Source: JAHJCL01 sp964504075 (GTDB taxonomy: Bacteria; Patescibacteriota; Minisyncoccia; Minisyncoccales; DG-74-3). Taken from it: a stretch of 16,191 nt of DNA. The stretch is from the NCBI GenBank assembly GCA_964504075.1, contig CAZDCT010000011.1:1-16191 (forward strand), given 5' to 3'. The notes under the pieces were generated by a model, which worked only from the letters and a program-made list of their open reading frames with translations, did not search any database and was not told where the DNA came from. A program made the translations under genes and the position numbers. This document shows positions 1-6,723 of this stretch, piece by piece (positions within the stretch are counted from its first letter, which is position 1; the number at the start of each line of letters is the position of its first letter).

Positions 1-702
<702 letters not shown>

Positions 703-780
703 AAACTGAGTACGAAACAACTCTAAAAAACTAAATTAATATTCCATATTCAATTGGAAAGTACTTCTTTCTGCATTTCA

Positions 781-809
781 ATCTTAATTTTAAAAAAAAG
801 AATTGTCAA
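781..809 (-). promoter_or_regulatory. 16S rRNA promoter
   Basis: On the minus strand a perfect -35 TTGACA (804-809) is followed by exactly 17 bp and a -10 TAAGAT (781-786). Transcription would start near 774, giving a leader of about 72 nt before the 16S 5' end. The leader has two small hairpins (GAAAG/CTTTC and TTCCA/TGGAA within 730-775). This is the best sigma-70 match in the window, as expected for an rRNA promoter. It starts only 4 nt after the end of the hairpin repeats at 813-940. Confidence 0.8.
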
Positions 810-812
810 GGA

Positions 813-940
813 TAGAGCTCTACAAAATTAAATCTTAAAAGAGCTCTATAGAAAAGAACTAAGTTCTTTGAGCACAAAACCTTACAAAAGAAATTATTTA
901 ATGTGAAGGTTTTGTAGAAAAGAGCTTTAGCTCTTTGAGC
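813..940 (-). repeat. Two tandem double-hairpin repeat units (A and B)
   Basis: Read on the minus strand, each unit starts GCTCAA, then a short hairpin, then TTTCTA and a longer hairpin. Unit A (940 to 874, 67 nt) has short stem 919-926/929-936 and long stem 874-886/902-915. Unit B (873 to 813, 61 nt) has short stem 853-859/863-869 and long stem 813-821/840-848. Stem sequences differ between units but stay complementary. The same element recurs at 3600-3702. The array lies between tRNA-Thr and the 16S promoter, so it would form the 3' trailer of the tRNA transcript. The stems are followed by short T runs (TTTTC), so a weak terminator role is possible. Confidence 0.85.
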
Positions 941-948
941 AATTCTTG

Positions 949-1020
949 AGCCGAGGAGAGGATTTGAACCCCCAACCTGATGCTTACAAAGCAACTGCTC
1001 TGCCATTGAGCTACCTCGGC
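949..1020 (-). tRNA. tRNA-Thr (anticodon UGU)
   Basis: The 72-nt minus-strand sequence folds as a cloverleaf. The acceptor stem GCCGAGG pairs with CCTCGGC, the D stem GCTC with GAGC, and the T arm is GGGGG-TTCAAAT-CCTCT. The anticodon loop TTTGTAA gives anticodon TGT, which reads ACA threonine codons. The anticodon stem GTTGC/GCATC has one T-T mismatch at 28-42. The discriminator base is T and CCA is not encoded. The gene starts 3 nt after the stop codon of the UbiA-type gene, so it is probably processed from the rpsB-tsf-ubiA transcript. Confidence 0.95.
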
Positions 1021-1023
1021 GAA

Positions 1024-1863
1024 TTATTCAAAAATTGTTACTATTGATAGTAAAACAAAAGAAAGGTTTGCGTAAACATCTATTATTCTATAGTCTTTTG
1101 CCCTGTGATGATTTTTCTGAAATAAAAACAAAAAGATTACAGTCAAAATAGAAAATAACAGGAAAAATTGTTGATAGAAGAAGAAAATTGGAAAAAGAGT
1201 TAGGGGGTAAAAGAAGGCTAAATCTCTTAATAATTTTTCTGATTTTTCGCGACCCAAAAATACAACAGTTGTGTTTAAGCCAGCCTCTTTATCATTTTCA
1301 TAATCTTCTATATGATTTCGAAGTTCTAGCATGACAGAAAAATAAAAAATAGAAAAGGCAATTAAATAATGGAATTTGGTTAACTCTTTGTTAAAAATTA
1401 AAACAGGAATAAGAAAAAGAAAAGCGCCGGCAAATAATCCATGAGAAAATAAATCAATCCAGGGTCGCGACTTCATGCGCAAAGGAGGACAGGAATAAAA
1501 AAAACTCATTAGTATCGACACCAAACAGAATAAAAAAACTTTTATCCCAAATGCTGTTGACAGGACTAGACCCAAAACTGCTAGTAAAATTGAAAAAATT
1601 AAACCGTTTCTAAAACTTATCTTTTTAAGAGCTATAGGGTTTTTCTTATCTTTGTCCAATCCATCTTCTTTTGTGTCAAAACAATCATTTATTGAAAACC
1701 CAAAGGCCAAAAGAAAAAAAGAGAGTGCGTAGAAAATAATAATATCTCTGACAGGAAATAAAAATCCTTTTGAAACAATAAATCCAAGTGTAGCGATTAA
1801 AAAATAACCGCGCCAGTCTTTAATTCTTAAAAGCTTAAAATAGAATTCTAAATTTGCTTTCAT
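1024..1863 (-). CDS. UbiA-superfamily prenyltransferase (membrane)
   Basis: A 279-residue, very hydrophobic protein with about eight to nine membrane segments. It carries both UbiA aspartate motifs: NDCFDTKED (N59, D60, D63, D67) and the second motif near D187/D191 (RNHIEDYEND), plus the YSCPPLRMKSR loop (about 123-133). UbiA enzymes transfer a polyprenyl or other isoprenoid diphosphate to an acceptor using Mg2+ held by these aspartates. The acceptor cannot be told from sequence; quinone, glycerol-lipid and phosphoribose-type acceptors are all possible. The chosen start (ATG 1861-1863) overlaps the previous stop as ATGA, and GGGAGG lies about 12 nt upstream, one of the few Shine-Dalgarno-like sequences here. 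A start 10 codons earlier is open but less likely. tRNA-Thr follows after 3 nt. Confidence 0.85.
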   Translation of the reverse strand: MKANLEFYFKLLRIKDWRGYFLIATLGFIVSKGFLFPVRDIIIFYALSFFLLAFGFSINDCFDTKEDGLDKDKKNPIALKKISFRNGLIFSILLAVLGLVLSTAFGIKVFLFCLVSILMSFFYSCPPLRMKSRPWIDLFSHGLFAGAFLFLIPVLIFNKELTKFHYLIAFSIFYFSVMLELRNHIEDYENDKEAGLNTTVVFLGREKSEKLLRDLAFFYPLTLFPIFFFYQQFFLLFSILTVIFLFLFQKNHHRAKDYRIIDVYANLSFVLLSIVTIFE

Positions 1864-2210
1864 TTTTTTGTTGATCCTCCCACTTCGTCCCAATATTTGT
1901 CATCATCCAAAACTTTCTTGTTTTTGGATTTTTCTCGTAATTTTTGAAGCCAGCCAGAGGTTTTACTATCGGTTTTTAAGGTTAGCACTCTAATCTTGGA
2001 AAGTGTTTTTTGCAAAAACATTTCATAAGAAAAGTCTTTGATAAATTCTATTTCCTTGACCTTATTTTTAATAACTAAAATCAGATTTCTCTTTTCATCT
2101 TTTTCAACCACTTTTGGCAGTTTAACTAAAGCTGGAATCTTTTGATAAAGCATTGTTCCCATTCCAACAACACTACCGCCAAAAATTATTGATGCGATTA
2201 AAGCAATCAT
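1860..2210 (-). CDS. Small single-pass membrane protein, function unknown
   Basis: A 116-residue protein that I do not recognise. Residues 2-22 form one hydrophobic segment rich in Ile, Gly and Met, probably a membrane anchor. The rest is a charged, mostly helical cytoplasmic-type region with many Lys and Glu and a C-terminus ending GGSTKK. No catalytic motif or cysteine pattern is visible. The start overlaps the tsf stop by ATGA (2207-2210) and the stop overlaps the UbiA start by ATGA (1860-1863), so it is translationally coupled on both sides. The context (rpsB-tsf upstream, prenyltransferase downstream) does not define a role. The clean overlaps make it very likely a real gene. Confidence 0.75.
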   Translation of the reverse strand: MIALIASIIFGGSVVGMGTMLYQKIPALVKLPKVVEKDEKRNLILVIKNKVKEIEFIKDFSYEMFLQKTLSKIRVLTLKTDSKTSGWLQKLREKSKNKKVLDDDKYWDEVGGSTKK

Positions 2211-2791
2211 AATTCGTATCTTACAAATTTCTTAATTACAATATTCTCTCCTAATTTAATAATATATTCTTCTATTAAATCTTGAACGGTTTTGGCACTA
2301 TCTTTGACCCAAGGTTGAGATGTTAATGAATTTTCTTTTTGATATTTTTCCAACTTTCCTTTAATCATTTTTTCCATTATATCTTTAGGTTTACCAGAAT
2401 TCTTGAATTGTGCCCTATAAATCTCTTTCTCCTTAGCTAAAGTACTTTCAGGAATATCTTCTTTCCCAACAAACATTGGCTTCATGGCTGTAATTTGCAA
2501 ACAAATCTCATGAGATAGTTTCTGGAAATCATTTGATTTAGCTACAAAGTCTGATTCACAGCGAATATCAAGAATAACTCCAACTTTTTTATTCTGATGA
2601 ACATAAGTTGAAATTAAGCCTGATTTAACCTCTCTGCTTGATTTTTTATTAGCTAACTCTTTACCTTTTTTCCTTAAAACCTCTTTGGCTTTTTCAATGT
2701 CTCCTTTTGTTTCATCTAAAGCTTTCTGGCATTCAATCACTGAAACGCCAGTTTGCTCACGGAGTTTTTTAACTTGATCAATGTTTACCAT
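2207..2791 (-). CDS. tsf: Elongation factor Ts
   Basis: EF-Ts exchanges GDP for GTP on EF-Tu in the cytoplasm. The N-terminal UBA-like helix region is clear (VKKLREQTGVSVIECQKAL, residues 7-25, then GDIEKAKEVLRKKG). The core contains ESDFVA (79-84), matching the TDF nucleotide-release motif with Ser in place of Thr. At 194 residues it is the short form, like Thermus EF-Ts, and much shorter than the 283-residue E. coli protein, so it has a reduced core with no large coiled-coil insertion. It follows rpsB after 6 nt, the standard rpsB-tsf pairing. No Shine-Dalgarno is visible before the ATG (AAAATCTTATG). The stop TGA overlaps the next start. Confidence 0.97.
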   Translation of the reverse strand: MVNIDQVKKLREQTGVSVIECQKALDETKGDIEKAKEVLRKKGKELANKKSSREVKSGLISTYVHQNKKVGVILDIRCESDFVAKSNDFQKLSHEICLQITAMKPMFVGKEDIPESTLAKEKEIYRAQFKNSGKPKDIMEKMIKGKLEKYQKENSLTSQPWVKDSAKTVQDLIEEYIIKLGENIVIKKFVRYEL

Positions 2792-2797
2792 AAGATT

Positions 2798-3538
2798 TTA
2801 CTTATCTTTTTTTTCTTCTTCCTCTTTAACTACAACCTTAGGTTTGGTATTAAGAATTACTTCTTTAACTTTCTCTAAAATGTAGGTAACAGAAGAAATA
2901 GCATCATCATTAGCCGGAATGAAACAATTAGTCAAGTCAGGATCAACATCAGTATCAGCAATTGCAATTACTTTAATATTTTTTTGTCTTGCTTCTTTAA
3001 TTGCCAAAGCATCTTTTTTCATGTCTATGACAAAAATAGCGTCAGGAAACTTGTTTAAATCCTTCATTCCCTCAAACCTTCTTGCAAGACCAGTAATTTC
3101 TCTCTCAATCTTGGCTTTTTCTTTTTTGGTATATTTTTCCAATTCTCCATCCTCTTTTTTCTTTTGCAAATCTTTAAAATATTCTACTCTTTTTTTAATT
3201 ATTTCAAAGTTAGTAAAAGTTCCACCCAGCCAACGATCAGTCACATAAGGCATTTTACAAGCCGATGCAACCTCCTCAACCAAATCCTTTACCTGAATCT
3301 TGGTACCAACAAAAAGAATAACCTTGTTGTCTGAAATAAGTTCTTGGATAAAAGCAAGGGTTTCTTTCAGTTTCTCAGCTGTTTTCTCAACGTCAATAAT
3401 ATGAACTGTGTTTCTTACTCCATGCAGAAATTGGCGCATTTTAGGATGTGCTCTGGATGTACGATGACCAAACTGCAAACCAGCTTTTTTCATTTCATCA
3501 AGCTTAATATTAAAATCTCCTTTTTTAGTTTTTGCCAT
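2798..3538 (-). CDS. rpsB: 30S ribosomal protein S2
   Basis: A 246-residue small-subunit protein that joins late at the 30S neck near S1 and the mRNA exit. Family landmarks are plain: LQFGHRTSRAHPKM (21-34), the VTDRWLGGTFTNFEII block (about 99-114), FPDAIFVID, and IPANDDAISSV near the end. The C-terminus is a short acidic/lysine tail (KEEEEKKDK). It is the first gene of the operon rpsB-tsf-membrane protein-ubiA-tRNA-Thr. The predicted -10 box ends only 8 nt before the ATG and no Shine-Dalgarno is present, so the mRNA may be leaderless or nearly so. That would leave little room for the structured 5' leader through which S2 is autoregulated in other bacteria. Confidence 0.98.
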   Translation of the reverse strand: MAKTKKGDFNIKLDEMKKAGLQFGHRTSRAHPKMRQFLHGVRNTVHIIDVEKTAEKLKETLAFIQELISDNKVILFVGTKIQVKDLVEEVASACKMPYVTDRWLGGTFTNFEIIKKRVEYFKDLQKKKEDGELEKYTKKEKAKIEREITGLARRFEGMKDLNKFPDAIFVIDMKKDALAIKEARQKNIKVIAIADTDVDPDLTNCFIPANDDAISSVTYILEKVKEVILNTKPKVVVKEEEEKKDK

Positions 3539-3546
3539 ATAGTCAG

Positions 3547-3575
3547 ATTTTACAATACTCCGCTTGATTTTTCAA
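3547..3575 (-). promoter_or_regulatory. rpsB operon promoter, predicting a leaderless mRNA
   Basis: On the minus strand a -35 TTGAAA (3570-3575), a 17-bp spacer and a -10 TAAAAT (3547-3552) lie directly before rpsB. Only 8 nt (3539-3546) separate the -10 from the A of the ATG, so transcription should begin within 0-3 nt of the start codon. The -35 directly abuts the -35 of the divergent rpmE promoter. Confidence 0.65.
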
Positions 3576-3592
3576 TAGTAACGAGTTATGAT
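3564..3592 (+). promoter_or_regulatory. rpmE-prfA promoter upstream of the repeat array
   Basis: On the plus strand TTGATT (3564-3569), a 17-bp spacer and TATGAT (3587-3592) form a good sigma-70 promoter. Transcription would start near 3599, exactly at the first hairpin repeat, giving a leader of about 133 nt made mostly of the two repeat units. A second possible -10 (TATAAA, 3718-3723) lies 9 nt before the rpmE ATG but lacks a recognisable -35. Confidence 0.55.
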
Positions 3593-3599
3593 ATCAATA

Positions 3600-3702
3600 T
3601 CTCAAAGAGCTAAAGCTCTTTTCGACAAAGTTTCTATACTCAAGGAACTAAAGTTCCTTTCGACAGAGCTTTTACATTAAATAGTTTTTTGTAAAGCTCT
3701 AT
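3600..3702 (+). repeat. Two tandem double-hairpin repeat units (C and D)
   Basis: This is the same element as at 813-940, here on the plus strand. Unit C (3600-3638) has the short hairpin AAAGAGCT-AA-AGCTCTTT (3604-3621), then TTCGACA and only a remnant of the long hairpin. Unit D (3639-3702) has short hairpin 3642-3649/3652-3659 (AAGGAACT/AGTTCCTT), then TTCGACA and a long hairpin with arms 3665-3676 and 3690-3700. The long-hairpin loop shares ACATTAAATA with unit A, so the relation goes beyond simple palindromy. The array would sit in the 5' leader of rpmE-prfA. Confidence 0.85.
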
Positions 3703-3732
3703 AAATAAAACAATAAATATAAAACTCTGTTT

Positions 3733-3948
3733 ATGAAAAAGAATCTTCATCCAAAATATTATCCAAAAGCTCAGGTTAAATGCGCCTGTGGCAATACTTT
3801 TACCGTTGGTTCTACTAAAGAATTTCTTGAAATTGAGATTTGCTCTCAATGTCATCCTTTTTATACTGGCAAAGAAAAAATAGTAGATACTTTGGGACGA
3901 GTTCAAAAATTCAGGGAAAGATTGACTAAAAGCAAAAAAAAGAAGTAA
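3733..3948 (+). CDS. rpmE: 50S ribosomal protein L31, zinc-binding type
   Basis: A 71-residue large-subunit protein located at the central protuberance. It is the zinc-binding (C+) form: the four cysteines C17, C19 (CACG), C37 and C40 (CSQCHPFYTG) are all present. The start MKKNLHPKYYPKA and the HPFYTGKEK block are typical of the family, and the C-terminus ends in a lysine run. It leads a two-gene plus-strand operon with the release factor gene, which begins 1 nt after its TAA stop. rpmE next to prfA is a common bacterial arrangement. The 5' leader probably contains the double-hairpin repeats. No Shine-Dalgarno is visible before the ATG. Confidence 0.97.
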   Translation: MKKNLHPKYYPKAQVKCACGNTFTVGSTKEFLEIEICSQCHPFYTGKEKIVDTLGRVQKFRERLTKSKKKK

Positions 3949-3949
3949 G

Positions 3950-4693
3950 ATGAGCAGCCAAAACAACCAAGAAGGAGTTATTGTTGAAATTCGGGCCGGA
4001 ACAGGAGGGGCAGAATCAGCCCTATTTGCTAGTAATCTCTTTAGAATGTATTCAAGATATGCTGCTTCAAAAGGTTGGAGTCAAAAAATTCTCGAGTCTA
4101 AACCCACTGAAATAGGTGGGTTTAAAGAGATTATTTTTGAACTTTCTGGTCCCAATGCTTTTTCAGAAATAAAAAATGAAGGAGGCGTTCATCGAGTTCA
4201 AAGAATCCCCAAAACAGAAAAAAAGGGAAGGGTCCACACTTCAACAGCTACAGTAGCTATTTTGGCTAAACCCAAAAAAGCAACAATTCAAATAAAACAC
4301 GAAGATTTAAGAGTTGATTTTTATCGAGCCTCAGGCCCTGGAGGTCAATATGTAAACAAACGAGAAACAGCTGTTAGAATCACTCATCTACCAACTGGTT
4401 TAATGGCCGCCTCTCAAACTCAAAGAAGTCAGGCTCAAAATAAAGAAAACGCCCTAGCTATCCTGGAAGCTAAAATCTCTCAAGAAAAAGAGAAAAAAGA
4501 CTTAGAAAGTCTAGGTAAAACAAGAAAAGCCCAAATTAAATGGGCTAAAAGGTCTGAAAAAATCAGAACATATAATTTTCCCCAAAACAGAATTACTGAC
4601 CACAGAATTAAAAAAAGCTGGCACAACTTAGAAGAAATTATGGATGGAAACCTAAAATATATTATTAAGGCGTTTAGAAAATTAGAAAACTAA
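3950..4693 (+). CDS. prfA: Peptide chain release factor 1, short form without domain 1
   Basis: Ends translation at UAA/UAG by hydrolysing peptidyl-tRNA. The catalytic GGQ is at 131-133 within SGPGGQ. The stop-recognition tripeptide is P87-K88-T89, the RF1-type PxT rather than the RF2-type SPF. HTS (96-98) and the tail YNFPQNRITDHRI (about 208-220) also fit RF1. At 247 residues it lacks about 105 N-terminal residues: it begins right at domain 2 (VIVEIRAGTGGAES). No room exists upstream, because the L31 stop is 1 nt away in another frame, so this is not a misplaced start. Domain 1 normally contacts the ribosomal stalk base and RF3. A stop-rescue paralogue of PrfH type is an alternative, but the motifs favour RF1. 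Its stop overlaps the convergent transglycosylase stop. Confidence 0.9.
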   Translation: MSSQNNQEGVIVEIRAGTGGAESALFASNLFRMYSRYAASKGWSQKILESKPTEIGGFKEIIFELSGPNAFSEIKNEGGVHRVQRIPKTEKKGRVHTSTATVAILAKPKKATIQIKHEDLRVDFYRASGPGGQYVNKRETAVRITHLPTGLMAASQTQRSQAQNKENALAILEAKISQEKEKKDLESLGKTRKAQIKWAKRSEKIRTYNFPQNRITDHRIKKSWHNLEEIMDGNLKYIIKAFRKLEN

Positions 4694-6048
4694 TTCTTCT
4701 CAATTGCAGCAATATCATCTTCATACCCCTCAACAATTTTCATTACTGAATCTCCATAAAAACCATAACCATTATATGCAGTTCTTAGACTCGTACCTGA
4801 GAAATAAATCATAGCTGCTTTCCATTCACCATTATATGTTTGCTGGACTGCTCCATAGTCTGATAAATATAAACCAGCAGCTAAAAAAGCATCTTTAATA
4901 TTCCAGGGATCGCCTGGTTTTCCTGTTATATCAGAAAGCCTATCTTTATATATCTTCCAGGTTGAAGGAATAAACTGGGCTGGCCCCATTGCTCCTCCAT
5001 AACCATAACTCATTGGACAGGAAACAGGAGTATTATATGGGTCTCTCCCCAAAGCCTGAGTAATGTCCAAGAATGGAGAAACATCTCTGGAAGGCTTCAT
5101 TACTCCTGAAATTGCTCTGCCACTACTAATTACTATACCAGACCCAGTTGATGGGTTTTTTAAATAACATTGACCAACATTTTTTCCGATATTTGATTCT
5201 TGAGTTAATACAGCCAATAAAAGAGCTGGTCTTACACCAGTAATTCCAGAAACATATTTAGCAATCTCATAAGCCTCTCCAAAGGTCGGAGCTTCAGGAA
5301 TACCAATTAATTCAAAAATTCTAGCTCTAATTTGAGCTGCTTTTTGTTCTGTTTCCTGTTTTTCGCTAAGGTATTTTTGATATTCTGTCTCTGTTAAATG
5401 TAAAAGCCAGTCTTTATCTTTTTTAATACTGGATGACTCCTGCCTTTGCATATTCTGAAGAATAACCAAACCTTCTAAATCCTGTTTTTCATTGTCCAAA
5501 GAATCTTTTTGTTCTTCTAATCTAACCTTTAAGTTTTCAATATTTTCTAAAAGATCTCCACTTTGAACGCTCAAAGATTCTAAAGCGACTAAATCATTAA
5601 AAAAATCAGAAAGCTCTTCTTCAGAAAGCAGAATTTCAATCAAAGATTTCTGATCTGATTCATAAATAAATTGCAGAATCCGGGCCAAATGTTTTCTTGA
5701 GTCTTTAATTTTAAAAGAGGTCTCTTCAATAGAGCCCTCGGTGTCTATTATCTGGACACCCAAATCTTTTATCATTATATTACCTTGATAGATTTGAAGG
5801 TCTAATTTGTTAATTTTGCTTTTTAAAAGATATATTTGATTCTCAAGGGTTTTCTTTTCCTGTTCTGTTCTTTCGACATCTTTATCTATTTCAGCAATTT
5901 GTTTTTCCAACTCTTCTAATTCTCTTTCAAGCTCTTCTCTTTCTTCAGCAGAAGTTTGAGCAAAAGTTTGGAAATTAGGTAAAACCAAAAGTAATATTAA
6001 TGTACAGAGAAGTATCTTTTTAGTCCTTAAAGTTTGGTCATTAATCAT
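4690..6048 (-). CDS. Secreted coiled-coil lytic transglycosylase
   Basis: A 452-residue cell-wall protein. Residues 10-30 form a signal peptide (LLCTLILLLVLP, probable cleavage near FAQT). Residues about 33-245 are a long Glu/Lys/Gln-rich coiled coil like the regulatory domains of EnvC/CwlO/PcsB hydrolases. Residues about 255-445 resemble a lysozyme-fold transglycosylase: ALLLAVLTQESNIG with likely catalytic E284, GYGGAMGPAQFIPSTW (349-364), and DPWNIKDAFLAAGLYLSDYGA. It would cleave the MurNAc-GlcNAc bond of peptidoglycan, with the coiled coil possibly binding a divisome or ABC-type activator. The ATG overlaps the L25 stop by ATGA. It is the last gene of the ACD-PPS operon and its TAG overlaps the convergent prfA stop. 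Confidence 0.88.
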   Translation of the reverse strand: MINDQTLRTKKILLCTLILLLVLPNFQTFAQTSAEEREELERELEELEKQIAEIDKDVERTEQEKKTLENQIYLLKSKINKLDLQIYQGNIMIKDLGVQIIDTEGSIEETSFKIKDSRKHLARILQFIYESDQKSLIEILLSEEELSDFFNDLVALESLSVQSGDLLENIENLKVRLEEQKDSLDNEKQDLEGLVILQNMQRQESSSIKKDKDWLLHLTETEYQKYLSEKQETEQKAAQIRARIFELIGIPEAPTFGEAYEIAKYVSGITGVRPALLLAVLTQESNIGKNVGQCYLKNPSTGSGIVISSGRAISGVMKPSRDVSPFLDITQALGRDPYNTPVSCPMSYGYGGAMGPAQFIPSTWKIYKDRLSDITGKPGDPWNIKDAFLAAGLYLSDYGAVQQTYNGEWKAAMIYFSGTSLRTAYNGYGFYGDSVMKIVEGYEDDIAAIEKN

Positions 6049-6722
6049 TTTTCTTCTTTTTCTTCCTTTTTTCCCTCTTTTTTCTCCTCCTTGTCTTCTT
6101 TCTTCTTTATTTCTTCCTCCTCTCCCACTTTCTCTACTTCTTCTATTTTTTCCTCAATTGGTTTCTCCAACTCTTCTTCTACCTTCTCAGGACGAGAAAC
6201 CGTGGCGACAACTTCATCTGGTTCTCTTAAAACTTCAATATTCTCCGGTATTTCTAGGTCTTTAACCAAAATTTCATCATCAAAAGTTTTTAATCTATCT
6301 ATATTAACCTTAATCTCTTTTGGAAAATCCTGTGGTAAAGCATTAATCTCTAATTCAAAAATATTTTTCACTAAAGTTCCATCTAAATCGCTTACCGCTA
6401 AACTCTCACCTTCAAAAACTAAAGGCACTTTTGCTTCAGTTTTTTCTTTCAAAGAAGGTTGGAAAAAATCAATATGAATGGGATATCCACCCACAACGTC
6501 AAACTGAACTTGATGAATTAAAACCAAAAACTCTTTATTCCCTCCCTCAACTTTGAGTTCAACCAAAGTATTTTCTCCGGCCTCTTGATAAACCTTTTCA
6601 AATTCTTTTAAATCAATTTTTAGAGAAAGAGATTCTATTTGTGTCCCATACAAAACTGCTGGAATCATGCCCTCTTTTCTAATATCTGAAGCTTGACGAA
6701 TTTTAGCTAATAATGTAAGCAT
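6045..6722 (-). CDS. rplY: 50S ribosomal protein L25 (TL5/CTC form) with charged tail
   Basis: A 5S rRNA-binding protein of the long TL5/CTC type. Residues 1-90 are the L25 domain (MLTLLAKIRQ, IPAVLYG, PIHIDFFQ) and about 95-178 the C-terminal TL5 beta domain (VPLVFEGES, FPKEIKVNID, DEVVATVSRP). Residues 179-225 are a low-complexity Glu/Lys tail, encoded by an almost pure purine strand. The start at 6720-6722 fits the family N-terminus; an open extension of 15 codons upstream overlaps the ferredoxin gene and is unlikely. It begins 1 nt after the ferredoxin stop and its TGA overlaps the transglycosylase ATG. Having L25 inside a metabolic operon is unusual. Confidence 0.93.
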   Translation of the reverse strand: MLTLLAKIRQASDIRKEGMIPAVLYGTQIESLSLKIDLKEFEKVYQEAGENTLVELKVEGGNKEFLVLIHQVQFDVVGGYPIHIDFFQPSLKEKTEAKVPLVFEGESLAVSDLDGTLVKNIFELEINALPQDFPKEIKVNIDRLKTFDDEILVKDLEIPENIEVLREPDEVVATVSRPEKVEEELEKPIEEKIEEVEKVGEEEEIKKKEDKEEKKEGKKEEKEEK

Positions 6723-6723
6723 A

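Noticed and set aside
919..936. A strong rho-independent terminator after tRNA-Thr
   Set aside because: The hairpin is good, but the T run is short (TTTTC), and the same sequence lies upstream of rpmE where a terminator would block the operon; kept only as a possible weak terminator or attenuator.
813..940. Short repeats that might be a CRISPR array
   Set aside because: Only two units are adjacent, they are palindromic throughout, and there are no unique spacers or cas genes.
806..1006. A 66-codon minus-strand frame across the tRNA and repeats
   Set aside because: It covers tRNA-Thr and the hairpin repeats; its composition reflects these, not a protein.
3640..3966. A 108-codon minus-strand frame antisense to rpmE
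   Set aside because: It overlaps L31 and the repeat array and is a Phe/Leu/Ile-rich shadow of lysine-rich coding sequence.
6034..6477. A 147-codon plus-strand frame, Ser/Phe rich
   Set aside because: It is the antisense of the L25 Glu/Lys tail; the serine runs come from the purine tract.
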